Source: Candidatus Firestonebacteria bacterium RIFOXYA2_FULL_40_8
Lineage (GTDB): Bacteria; Oederibacteriota; D2-FULL-39-29
Reading direction: 5' to 3'
Length of the DNA stretch: 13,891 nucleotides
Assembly: GCA_001778355.1 (NCBI GenBank)
Contig: MFGS01000028.1
Span: forward strand, 8,366 to 22,256
The translations under genes and the position numbers were made by a program. Shown piece after piece: positions 1-5,971 of this stretch (the stretch's first letter is position 1; every line of letters begins with the position of its first letter). Below the pieces are notes generated by a model. It searched no databases. It saw only the letters and a program-made list of their open reading frames with translations, and was not told where the DNA came from.

Positions 1-1546
1 CAAGCATTACTTCAGGAAGGTCGAGACCCTCTCTAAGAAGATTTATTCCAATAAGCACATCAAAATCCCCCCGGCGGAGTCCCTGTAAGATCTTTACGCG
101 TTCGATGGTTTCTATATCCGAGTGCAGGTATTTTGCCCGTATGTTGATTTCTTTTAAATATTCAGAAAGGTCTTCCGAGGACTTTTTTGTGAGTGTAGTT
201 GCCAGAACCCTGCCGCCTTTTTCTACAACTTTTTTTATTTCACCGATAAGGTCGTCCACCTGACCTGTTGCCGGTTTTATGGTCACTTCCGGGTCCATAA
301 GCCCTGTAGGGCGGATTACCTGTTCAATTACCTTACCACCTGATTCTTTTACTTCAAAATCAGTCGGAGTAGCGGAAACATATAATATCTGAGGTATTCT
401 GGCTTCGAACTCCTTATAATAAAGCGGCCTGTTATCCAAAGCGGAGGGGAGGCGGAATCCGTAATCAACCAGATTGGTCTTCCTTGCTTTGTCGCCTTCG
501 AACATTCCGCGCACCTGGGGAAGGGTGATATGACTTTCATCTACAACAATAAGCCCGTCTTTGGGGAGATAATCGATAAGGGTATAAGGCGGCTCGCCGG
601 GTTTTCTTCCGTCAAGGTGCCTTGAATAATTCTCAATTCCTTTACACGTTCCTATCTCCAGAAGCATCTCAATATCATGCCTGGTACGCTGTTCGATCCG
701 CTGCATTTCCAGTATCTTTCCGGCATCTTTATAGAATTTAAGACGAATTTCCAACTCTGCCTCAATTGCTGCTGCGGCTTTTTTTAACTCTTCAGGAGGT
801 GTTACCCAGTGTGCCGCCGGGAAAATCACCGCTGTTTCCGTTCTTTTAAGCACCGTACCCGAAAAAGCATCTATCTCGGATAGTTTTTCAATAGTATTTC
901 CGTCGAACTCCACTCTTATTGCCGTATCGGCGGCGGAGGGGAAGATATCCAGAATATCCCCTCTGAGACGGAAAGTTCCGCGATAAAAATCAGTATCGTT
1001 TCTAAGGTACTGGATCTCGACAAGCTTTCTTATCAGAGAGTCCATGTTAAACTCTGTACCTTTCTTTAAGACCACCTGCATTTTATTGTAAGTGTCGGGA
1101 GATCCGATACCGTAAATACACGAGACGCTGGCTACAACAATGACATCTTTTCTGGTAAGGAGAGCTGAGGTTGCCGAGTGCCTTAATTTGTCAATTTCAT
1201 CGTTAATGGAAGAATCTTTTTCTATGTAAGTGTCCGTCTGGGCAATATATGCCTCCGGCTGGTAGTAGTCGTAGTAACTTACAAAATACTCCACCGCGTT
1301 TTCCGGAAAAAAAGATTTAAACTCTCCGTATAACTGCGCCGCCAGGGTTTTATTATGGGAGATAATAATGGTAGGCTTGTTTACTTTTTCTATGACATTA
1401 GCAACAGTGAACGTTTTACCAGACCCGGTAACCCCAAGCAGTGTCTGATGTTTTTTCCCTTTTTCCAATCCCGAGATCAACCCCTTAATCGCCTCCGGCT
1501 GATCCCCTTTGGGTGTGTATTCCGATACAAGCTTAAAATTGTGCAT
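1..1546 (-). CDS. uvrB: Excinuclease ABC subunit B (UvrB), C-terminus cut off by window edge
   Basis: UvrB is the DNA-dependent ATPase of bacterial nucleotide excision repair. UvrA loads it at damage, and it then recruits UvrC for incision. The minus-strand frame is open from the ATG at 1546 to the window edge, giving residues 1-515 of a protein normally about 660-670 long. Visible in order are Walker A GVTGSGKT (about 38-45), the damage-probing beta-hairpin region starting YYDYYQPEAY (91-100), Walker B DESH (336-339), and a C-terminal helicase block with LHSDIETIER and LLREGLDLPEV near the edge. The UVR domain that contacts UvrC lies outside the window. The start is supported by an AAGGA about ten bases upstream. 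The frame shows no break. The gene is monocistronic or first in its unit here, with the next minus-strand gene ending 224 bases upstream. Confidence 0.97.
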   Translation of the reverse strand, partial: MHNFKLVSEYTPKGDQPEAIKGLISGLEKGKKHQTLLGVTGSGKTFTVANVIEKVNKPTIIISHNKTLAAQLYGEFKSFFPENAVEYFVSYYDYYQPEAYIAQTDTYIEKDSSINDEIDKLRHSATSALLTRKDVIVVASVSCIYGIGSPDTYNKMQVVLKKGTEFNMDSLIRKLVEIQYLRNDTDFYRGTFRLRGDILDIFPSAADTAIRVEFDGNTIEKLSEIDAFSGTVLKRTETAVIFPAAHWVTPPEELKKAAAAIEAELEIRLKFYKDAGKILEMQRIEQRTRHDIEMLLEIGTCKGIENYSRHLDGRKPGEPPYTLIDYLPKDGLIVVDESHITLPQVRGMFEGDKARKTNLVDYGFRLPSALDNRPLYYKEFEARIPQILYVSATPTDFEVKESGGKVIEQVIRPTGLMDPEVTIKPATGQVDDLIGEIKKVVEKGGRVLATTLTKKSSEDLSEYLKEINIRAKYLHSDIETIERVKILQGLRRGDFDVLIGINLLREGLDLPEVML

Positions 1547-1562
1547 ATAATATAATTCCTTA

Positions 1563-1745
1563 TAGTTTAATGACTAAGTACTATTGACTAATGACTATTT
1601 AATGTAAGATGACCAAAAACCGTCATCAATATTTATTATTATATTTTCAAGAAGGCGGAAGCTTTTCTCCGCCATCATAAAATAAGCATAGCTTGTTTTG
1701 ATCTTGAATACTCGAACAAAATACGTCACTAGTCATTAGTAATTT
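1563..1745. repeat. Intergenic element: 11-bp inverted repeats around a GGCGGA hairpin
   Basis: The gap between the UbiA gene and uvrB starts with repeats of GACTAA/TGACTA (1570-1597). An 11-base copy, ACTAATGACTA at 1587-1597, returns in exact inverse orientation at 1730-1740. Midway between them, GGCGGA (1654-1659) pairs with TCCGCC (1668-1673) over an 8-base loop. The inverted copies are 132 bases apart. The layout resembles a small non-coding mobile element, but no target duplication is evident. On the minus strand the hairpin could also act as a weak terminator for the UbiA gene, although no proper T-run follows it. Confidence 0.45.
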
Positions 1746-1770
1746 GATTAATGGTTTAACGGTATTTAGT

Positions 1771-2652
1771 TTAGTAGATTATGTACCAGACCGTCAGGCC
1801 ATATAAAAGTATGTCGATTATCAACGGAATATCCGTTACAAGAATTTCTTCCGGATTTCCTCCGGTTTCTTTTTGATATATCAGGTAGAGATAGCGGAAT
1901 ACACCATAAAGCACGAAGGGGAGGGTGTAGATAAGGTTTTCTGTGTGAAAATGCTGTTTAGTTTCAGGAGAAAGTGTGTAGATGGCATAGGCAACCACGG
2001 TAGCGGAGGTGACAACCGTAATCATCTGGTCAAGCAGGGAAACATTGTATTCCTTAAGTGAACTTCTGTGTGAAGTTGCTTTTTTGTCAAGCTTGAGGAG
2101 TTCAAATCTGCGTTTTCCGAGCGCCAGGAACAAAGATAAAAAGAGGGTGCAGACTAAAAGCCAGCTGGAAACTTCTACTGTAATAATCTCGGCACCGGCG
2201 ACCACCCTAAGGACGAAACCGATGGCAATTACGAAGATATCAAGTATCACTACATTCTTCAGATTAAAAGTATAAAGTATTTGCAGGGCAATGTAAATAA
2301 CCGCCACCCAGCCGAAGTTTGTCTCCAAATTGAAAGCGGAAACTACGCCCAGCACCGAGAAGAAAATAAAAGAAAGAATTGCGTAGCTGACAGGAAGCTT
2401 TCCCGAGGCAATAGGTCTTTTTGATTTCTTTGGGTGAAGCTTATCTTTTTCTTTATCAACGATGTCGTTTAGAGTGTAGATGCTTCCTGAAATGATACAA
2501 AATATTAGAAACCCTATGATAGTCTCGGTAACGCAATTAGGGTTATTGAGTTTCTGCGAAAAAATAAGCGCCGCAAAGATCAAAAAGTTCTTAGTCCACT
2601 GTTTCGGACGTAAACTGAGGAATATGTATTTTACAATATTAAGGGAGTTCAT
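1771..2652 (-). CDS. UbiA-family prenyltransferase, probable decaprenyl-phosphate phosphoribosyltransferase (DPPR synthase type)
   Basis: Integral membrane enzyme of the UbiA superfamily, 293 residues from the chosen start. The sequence is closest to the DPPR synthase group, which joins phosphoribosyl pyrophosphate to polyprenyl phosphate as the first step to polyprenyl-phosphoryl arabinose or ribose donors. Seen: RPKQWTKN near the N-terminus (15-22), the first Asp-rich motif N62-D63-x-x-D66-x3-D70 followed by HPKKSKRPIASG, the second motif region YTFNLKNVVILD (127-138), and LFLALGKRRFELL (174-186), all hallmarks of this group. About eight or nine hydrophobic helices fill the rest. A longer reading from a TTG at 2733 adds 27 residues without family character. 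I chose the ATG at 2652 because the conserved region begins directly after it. No Shine-Dalgarno precedes it, but a TATAAT lies only ten bases upstream. No DprE1/DprE2 partners are present, so the substrate is inferred. Confidence 0.85.
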   Translation of the reverse strand: MNSLNIVKYIFLSLRPKQWTKNFLIFAALIFSQKLNNPNCVTETIIGFLIFCIISGSIYTLNDIVDKEKDKLHPKKSKRPIASGKLPVSYAILSFIFFSVLGVVSAFNLETNFGWVAVIYIALQILYTFNLKNVVILDIFVIAIGFVLRVVAGAEIITVEVSSWLLVCTLFLSLFLALGKRRFELLKLDKKATSHRSSLKEYNVSLLDQMITVVTSATVVAYAIYTLSPETKQHFHTENLIYTLPFVLYGVFRYLYLIYQKETGGNPEEILVTDIPLIIDILLYGLTVWYIIY

Positions 2653-2661
2653 GATAGATTT

Positions 2662-2709
2662 ATTATAGCATATTGAAGATGGTTTATAAAGTTCGTAAAG
2701 TTTATAAGG
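2662..2709 (-). promoter_or_regulatory. Promoter module of the UbiA gene (copy 1 of a duplicated 48-base module)
   Basis: Read on the minus strand this stretch ends in TATGCTATAAT, an extended -10 (TGnTATAAT) with the hexamer at 2667-2662. It begins with two or three AACTTTA-type words. A TTTATA hexamer lies 17 bases upstream of the -10 in place of a consensus -35. It matches 4887-4934 at 41 of 48 positions without gaps. Transcription would start near 2655, three or so bases before the ATG at 2652, so the message is predicted to be essentially leaderless. Confidence 0.6.
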
Positions 2710-2739
2710 TAAAGAGGAGCGAAAAAGGGGCAATATTGT

Positions 2740-2769
2740 GTCATACCGGACTCAGATCCGGTATCCAGC
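2740..2769. repeat. REP-like palindromic element
   Basis: A perfect 7-bp stem, TACCGGA (2744-2750) and TCCGGTA (2757-2763), around a 6-base loop, framed by GTCA on the left and TCCAGC on the right. The frame matches the dispersed REP-like pattern of the form GTCAT-x-CCGG...CCGG-x-ATCCAGC that I know from many bacterial genomes. It lies between two divergent genes, outside both promoters. Only one copy is visible in this window. Confidence 0.55.
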
Positions 2770-2789
2770 GTCTGTAGAGTGGAATAAAC

Positions 2790-2818
2790 TTGTGATATTC
2801 CCTTTTAATTGCTACAAT
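2790..2818 (+). promoter_or_regulatory. Sigma-70 type promoter of the 2846 membrane protein gene
   Basis: TTGTGA at 2790-2795 and TACAAT at 2813-2818 are separated by 17 bases. The predicted start near 2825 leaves a 20-base leader containing a strong ribosome binding site, AGGGGGG at 2836-2842, three bases before the ATG. Confidence 0.6.
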
Positions 2819-2845
2819 AACGTTATCTGAAACTTAGGGGGGAAT

Positions 2846-3418
2846 ATGCCTAGAAAAATACTAAAGAAAGCTATCGCAATAACGAGATTTTATAAGATGA
2901 TCAGTTTTATTGTTTGCGCTATCACTCTATCTACAATAGTTTTTCCATTGTTATTCTGGCGGGATTATTTTAGGGAGGTTCAAGGATTATTATTCGGAAT
3001 GGGCATAACATTCAATTTTTGTTACATAATGGTTATGATAGGCGACAAAAAGCTAAGGGCAGAGCGTCTCACAGGTAAGCTTCATTATATAACCCTACTG
3101 CTCCTGTCCGTCATGTTCGTTTTAGCTAATTACTTTAATGCACAGGATCTCACGTATAAAGATGCTTTTAATCTATCTCTGGTGTTGTCAAATTTTGCGA
3201 TTATTTGCGCGGCGATAGGATATGTTGTTAATACGGATTTTAAGAAAAGTATTATAGACTCCGGCTTTATAAAACTTATGACAATATACTTGATTTATTT
3301 TACTTCATTGGCTTTGTTTTGCAGCGGATTAGCCGGTTTTAGCAAGATTGGTTCGGTTCTAGTAATTCTCATTCCGTTAGTATTCTCGTTGAAGTCGCAA
3401 CCTAAACCGGCTAAATAG
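2846..3418 (+). CDS. Hypothetical six-helix membrane protein
   Basis: I do not recognise this 190-residue protein. It begins with a basic stretch (PRKILKKAIAITRFYK). About six hydrophobic segments follow, near residues 17-37, 46-66, 79-97, 108-129, 141-164 and 167-182, and it ends in a short polar tail (KSQPKPAK). Loops are short and no catalytic motif, cysteine pair or Asp-rich site stands out, so a small inner-membrane protein is all that can be said. The gene is real on several grounds: a good promoter, a strong AGGGGGG ribosome binding site and an uninterrupted frame. It stands alone on the plus strand between two minus-strand genes, so its neighbours say nothing about its job. Its third positions look more AT-rich than in the neighbouring genes, which could mean recent acquisition. 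Confidence 0.8.
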   Translation: MPRKILKKAIAITRFYKMISFIVCAITLSTIVFPLLFWRDYFREVQGLLFGMGITFNFCYIMVMIGDKKLRAERLTGKLHYITLLLLSVMFVLANYFNAQDLTYKDAFNLSLVLSNFAIICAAIGYVVNTDFKKSIIDSGFIKLMTIYLIYFTSLALFCSGLAGFSKIGSVLVILIPLVFSLKSQPKPAK

Positions 3419-3434
3419 TATTTTTTCGAGATTT

Positions 3435-3574
3435 GACGTGAGTAACGTTCTAACGTGCTTGTCCTCCGCAGGAGGAGAACGTGCCAGCCTCGCCGTTGGC
3501 TTCATCTAGGCGGGAGCAACCTTTTGGAACTTTCTGTTTTTGCTGTACTTGCTTTCTTTGCTTTCCTTGCTAGC
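3435..3574. repeat. Intergenic repeat tract between convergent genes
   Basis: The gap between the membrane protein gene and the kinase gene has no gene. It holds an ACGT-based word cluster (AACGT at 3445-3449, AACGTGC at 3452-3458 and again at 3478-3484), a perfect hairpin TCCTCC-GCA-GGAGGA (3462-3476), a half copy of the CTAGGCGG palindrome near 3506, and a pyrimidine-rich tract at 3530-3574. That last tract reads on the minus strand as AGCAAAG/ACAGCAAA words just after the kinase stop codon. Neither hairpin is followed by a T-run, so I do not call a terminator. Confidence 0.5.
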
Positions 3575-4489
3575 TTACAGCCGTTTTACTCTTACCTGTC
3601 TAACCAATTTCTTCATTAAAGCAAGTTCAAACTCCGCCGGCCTTATCGTTAACGCACTCGCTGCTCCCGCTCCTACTGCTATCTTCAGCGTTTCTTCGGG
3701 GCTGAGGCCTTTGTTTATGCCGTAGGCAAGTCCTGCGAGCATGGTGTCACCGGAACCGACGCCGTTAACTACCTTAATCTTGGGAGGGGTTACGAGGAAT
3801 ACTTTTCCGTTTGTACCGGCGAGGAACTTTTCTTTGCCGTCAGTAACTATAATCCAGCTGATACCTTTTTTGAAGAGCCGGTATATCTGGTTTTCCGTGT
3901 TTTGCGAGCCGAAAGTTGCCGAGAACTCTTCATGGTTCATTTTAATAAGATACGGCTTTGCGGAGAGTGCTTCTTTCATCGGGGCTTTACAAATGTCGGC
4001 AAGAACACGCACTCCGTATTTAGTAGCTTCTTTAATTATCCAATTATAGAAATTACCGGGAACTCCCGGCGGAAGCGTACCGGAGATGGTAACAAGTTTT
4101 GTTTTTTTAAAGAGTTTTGAGAGCTTTTTCTTCAGTACTTTTACTTCTTGCGGGGAGATCTTTCCGGAGGGTTCTATCAGCTCCGTAAAAGATTTGTTTT
4201 TCTTGTTGATTAAGGTTGTACAGGTTCTCGTATTTGTTGCCGTAAGGACAAAATCCGAAGCAATATTTTCTTCTTTAAGTTCTTTTAAGATTAGTGCGGC
4301 ATTTGCCCCGCCGATGAACCCCGTGATGAGAACATTGCTTTTCAGCGTCTTTAACGCCCGCGCAGCATTTATTCCCTTTCCGCTTGGTGCTGTATAAAGA
4401 GCCGAAGCGCGAAGTACCCCGCCTTCAGTAAAGGAGTCGAAGAGTAATACTTTTTGATAAGCGCTGTTTAAGCTGATAGAAAGAAGCAT
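3575..4489 (-). CDS. PfkB-family sugar kinase, FruK/LacC type with altered substrate motif
   Basis: ATP-dependent carbohydrate kinase of the ribokinase/PfkB fold, 304 residues (normal length), cytoplasmic. The overall pattern is that of 1-phosphofructokinase and tagatose-6-phosphate kinases. Seen: signature 1 SGKGINAA (36-43), SGTLPPGVP (136-144), LIKMNHEEF (181-189), and the anion hole with catalytic base GVGSGD (243-248; Asp248). The N-terminal substrate motif, usually NPALD in this group, reads NSAYQ (8-12), so the aspartate that contacts the sugar is glutamine here. The true substrate may therefore differ from fructose-1-phosphate. It lacks the look of HldA/RfaE heptose-7-phosphate kinases despite nearby heptose genes. 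No strong ribosome binding site precedes the ATG. Instead a GCCC-GTAA-GGGC hairpin (4497-4508) sits seven bases upstream. Confidence 0.88.
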   Translation of the reverse strand: MLLSISLNSAYQKVLLFDSFTEGGVLRASALYTAPSGKGINAARALKTLKSNVLITGFIGGANAALILKELKEENIASDFVLTATNTRTCTTLINKKNKSFTELIEPSGKISPQEVKVLKKKLSKLFKKTKLVTISGTLPPGVPGNFYNWIIKEATKYGVRVLADICKAPMKEALSAKPYLIKMNHEEFSATFGSQNTENQIYRLFKKGISWIIVTDGKEKFLAGTNGKVFLVTPPKIKVVNGVGSGDTMLAGLAYGINKGLSPEETLKIAVGAGAASALTIRPAEFELALMKKLVRQVRVKRL

Positions 4490-4510
4490 GAGTACCGCCC
4501 GTAAGGGCTA

Positions 4511-4567
4511 AATTCGAAGCCCTAAACTCGAAATTCGAAACAAGCACTAATCTCGAAAAAGAAACAA
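4511..4567. repeat. TTCGAAA word array upstream of the kinase gene
   Basis: TCGAA recurs at 4514-4518, 4528-4532, 4535-4539 and 4553-4557, separated by variable fillers such as CCCTAAAC and CAAGCACTAAT. It fills the kinase 5' flank between the start-proximal hairpin and the tRNA terminator. Period and spacers are irregular, so it is not a CRISPR array or a clean tandem repeat. No convincing kinase promoter can be read through it. Confidence 0.55.
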
Positions 4568-4630
4568 ATTGTTTTCGATAGGTATAACAGAACTGCAAGA
4601 CAAAGAAAAGGTGTTTAACTTTATAAACTC

Positions 4631-4649
4631 AAAAAAGCTGCGCTTTTTT
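4631..4649 (-). terminator. Intrinsic terminator of the tRNA gene
   Basis: AAAAAAGC and GCTTTTTT form a perfect 8-bp stem around a 3-base loop. Read from the tRNA side it ends in six Ts, three bases after the encoded CCA. Being symmetric, it could also stop transcription from the other strand. Confidence 0.75.
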
Positions 4650-4651
4650 GT

Positions 4652-4727
4652 TGGTGGCGGGAGGGGGACTTGAACCCTCGACCAAGGGATTATGATTCCC
4701 GTGCTCTACCAGCTGAGCTACCCCGCC
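4652..4727 (-). tRNA. tRNA with CAT anticodon (elongator Met or lysidine-type Ile2)
   Basis: A 76-base cloverleaf with encoded CCA. The acceptor GGCGGGG pairs with TCCCGCC through one G-T pair and the discriminator is A. The D arm is GCTC...GAGC with AGCTGGTA in the loop. The anticodon loop ATCATAA gives CAT, and the T loop is TTCAAGT. The run CATAATCxCTTGGTC resembles enterobacterial tRNA-Ile2, whose CAT is modified to lysidine by TilS, more than typical elongator Met, so identity is left open. Not initiator: position 1 pairs with 72 and there is no GGG/CCC anticodon-stem signature in the right register. Two non-canonical pairs are present: C27-T43 at the end of the anticodon stem and A50-C64 in the T stem. 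Confidence 0.92.
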
Positions 4728-4738
4728 ACACAAAACGT

Positions 4739-4767
4739 ATTTTACAGAAAAATCCCATAAAAATCAA
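4739..4767 (-). promoter_or_regulatory. Promoter of the tRNA gene
   Basis: On the minus strand TTGATT (4767-4762) and TAAAAT (4744-4739) are separated by exactly 17 bases. The start would fall near 4732, about five bases before the mature tRNA 5' end, a typical short leader. Confidence 0.7.
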
Positions 4768-4827
4768 GACAAATGGATGCGCAGCAAAAGTAAATAGTAT
4801 CACATTTAAAAAAGACCTTATCTCGCC

Positions 4828-4847
4828 ATGTCAACAATTGTTGACAT
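4828..4847. promoter_or_regulatory. Perfect 20-bp palindrome, operator candidate
   Basis: ATGTCAACAATTGTTGACAT is its own reverse complement. It lies between the divergent tRNA and GT9 promoters, 61 bases upstream of the tRNA -35 and about 80 bases upstream of the GT9 -10. The symmetry and the TTGTTGACA half-site look like the site of a dimeric regulator (GntR, LacI or MarR-type by size). The TTGACA in each arm could also act as a -35, but no good -10 follows at the right distance on either strand. The binding protein is unknown. Confidence 0.5.
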
Positions 4848-4886
4848 CTATATATTCTTCCTATCGAGAAAAGCTTTGCTTACAAA

Positions 4887-4934
4887 CCTTAAAAACTTTA
4901 CAAACTTTATAAACGTTGTTTATTATGCTATAAT
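4887..4934 (+). promoter_or_regulatory. Promoter module of the GT9 gene (copy 2 of a duplicated 48-base module)
   Basis: Words of AACTTTA lead into TATGCTATAAT, with the extended -10 hexamer at 4929-4934 and TTTATA 17 bases upstream of it. It is 41 of 48 identical to the minus-strand sequence before the UbiA gene. The -10 ends five bases before the ATG at 4940, so transcription should begin at or next to the start codon. Confidence 0.6.
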
Positions 4935-4939
4935 CCATT

Positions 4940-5971
4940 ATGACAACTTATGCCAAGCGCCGTATTCTTGTTTGCCGGACTGACAGGATAGGTGATGTTA
5001 TTCTTACATTGCCGGTTATAACTAATTTACGCTTAAATGATAAAAATGCGCGTATTGATTTTTTGGGTGCGGAGTACAGCAGGAAAATCCTGGAAGACAA
5101 TCCTTATCTAGATGATTTTCTTGTTTACGAACCAGGGGGACGCCATTCCGGTTTTCGGGGACTGTTTAATCTGGTAAAAGAGCTGCGGGCTAACAAGTAT
5201 GATACGGTAATGCATATTTTTCCCCGTTTTAAAGTGTCGCTTGCGGCCTTTCTTGCGGGAATTCCCGTTAAAGTCGGAGTTTCTTCAAAATGGTACTCTT
5301 TTCTTTACAACAAAAAGATTGGAATTCACAGAAGTAAAGTGGAAAAACATGAACTTGAATATAACCTTGAACTATTAAAGCCCCTGAATGTACCGGTAAA
5401 AGATAAAAAAATCAACCTCTGGCTTAACAGTAAAGACAAAATATTTGCCTCAGATTTTCTTAAGAAAAATGGGCTGGCAGGAAAATTTGTTGCTGTTCAT
5501 CCCGGCGGGGCCTCAGGCTCTATGTTTAACTGGAGTATAGGTAAGTACGCAAAACTGATAGATGCTCTTTATGAAAAGCTAAAAGTCAAAGTGCTTTTAA
5601 TTGAAGGGAAAGGTGAAGAAGAAATAACAAAAGACCTTTTCCTCCGGCTGAGAAACCGTCCGCCTGTTTTAAAGGGAAACACGGATATTAAACAGCTGGG
5701 CGCAGTCTTGAAAAAAGCGGCTGTGCTGATAAGCAAGAATACGGGTACAATGCATACTGCGGCAGCCGTACAAACACCTACAATATCTTTTTTTTCCCCG
5801 CTTTTTGTATTAAGTGAAAAAAGATGGGGCCCATGGGGAAACAAATCGGCTATTTTAAAGCCTAAGATTAATAGCTGCCGGAAATGTGTCGGAGAAAATT
5901 GCATTTATGAAAACTGCATGGATACTATAAAAATGGAAGAGGTTCTAGAAAAGGTGAAACTATATATATGA
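4940..5971 (+). CDS. Glycosyltransferase family 9 (ADP-heptose:LPS heptosyltransferase-like)
   Basis: GT-B fold transferase of family GT9, 343 residues, the usual length. The family moves heptose from ADP-heptose onto lipid A-core on the cytoplasmic face of the inner membrane. Seen: N-terminal RTDRIGDVILTLP (13-25) with the GD pair that carries the catalytic aspartate, HPGGA (187-191) opening the second Rossmann domain, and the donor-site motif NTGTMHTAAA (267-276), where many members have DSGPMHLAAA. A C-terminal cysteine set follows (C313, C316, C321, C326) in the pattern CRKC...C....CM, common in this family. The ATG has no Shine-Dalgarno; the promoter -10 ends only five bases before it, fitting a leaderless message. 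It overlaps the next gene by four bases (ATGA). The exact sugar is not determinable. Confidence 0.92.
   Translation: MTTYAKRRILVCRTDRIGDVILTLPVITNLRLNDKNARIDFLGAEYSRKILEDNPYLDDFLVYEPGGRHSGFRGLFNLVKELRANKYDTVMHIFPRFKVSLAAFLAGIPVKVGVSSKWYSFLYNKKIGIHRSKVEKHELEYNLELLKPLNVPVKDKKINLWLNSKDKIFASDFLKKNGLAGKFVAVHPGGASGSMFNWSIGKYAKLIDALYEKLKVKVLLIEGKGEEEITKDLFLRLRNRPPVLKGNTDIKQLGAVLKKAAVLISKNTGTMHTAAAVQTPTISFFSPLFVLSEKRWGPWGNKSAILKPKINSCRKCVGENCIYENCMDTIKMEEVLEKVKLYI

Noticed and set aside
1654..1673. Strong intrinsic terminator for the UbiA gene
   Set aside because: A six-base stem with no T-run on the minus strand. The sequence after it is TTCTTGAAAAT.
2653..2733. 27-residue N-terminal extension of the UbiA protein from a TTG codon
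   Set aside because: The family begins at the RPKQWTKN region. The extension lies over the promoter module and has no ribosome binding site.
3575..4489. Heptose-7-phosphate kinase (HldA) to complete a heptose pathway with gmhA
   Set aside because: Signature order and the PSGKGINAARAL block are of the FruK/LacC branch, not the RfaE/HldA branch.
4511..4567. CRISPR array in the TTCGAAA tract or similar tracts
   Set aside because: Repeat units are under ten bases, spacing is irregular, and no cas genes are present.
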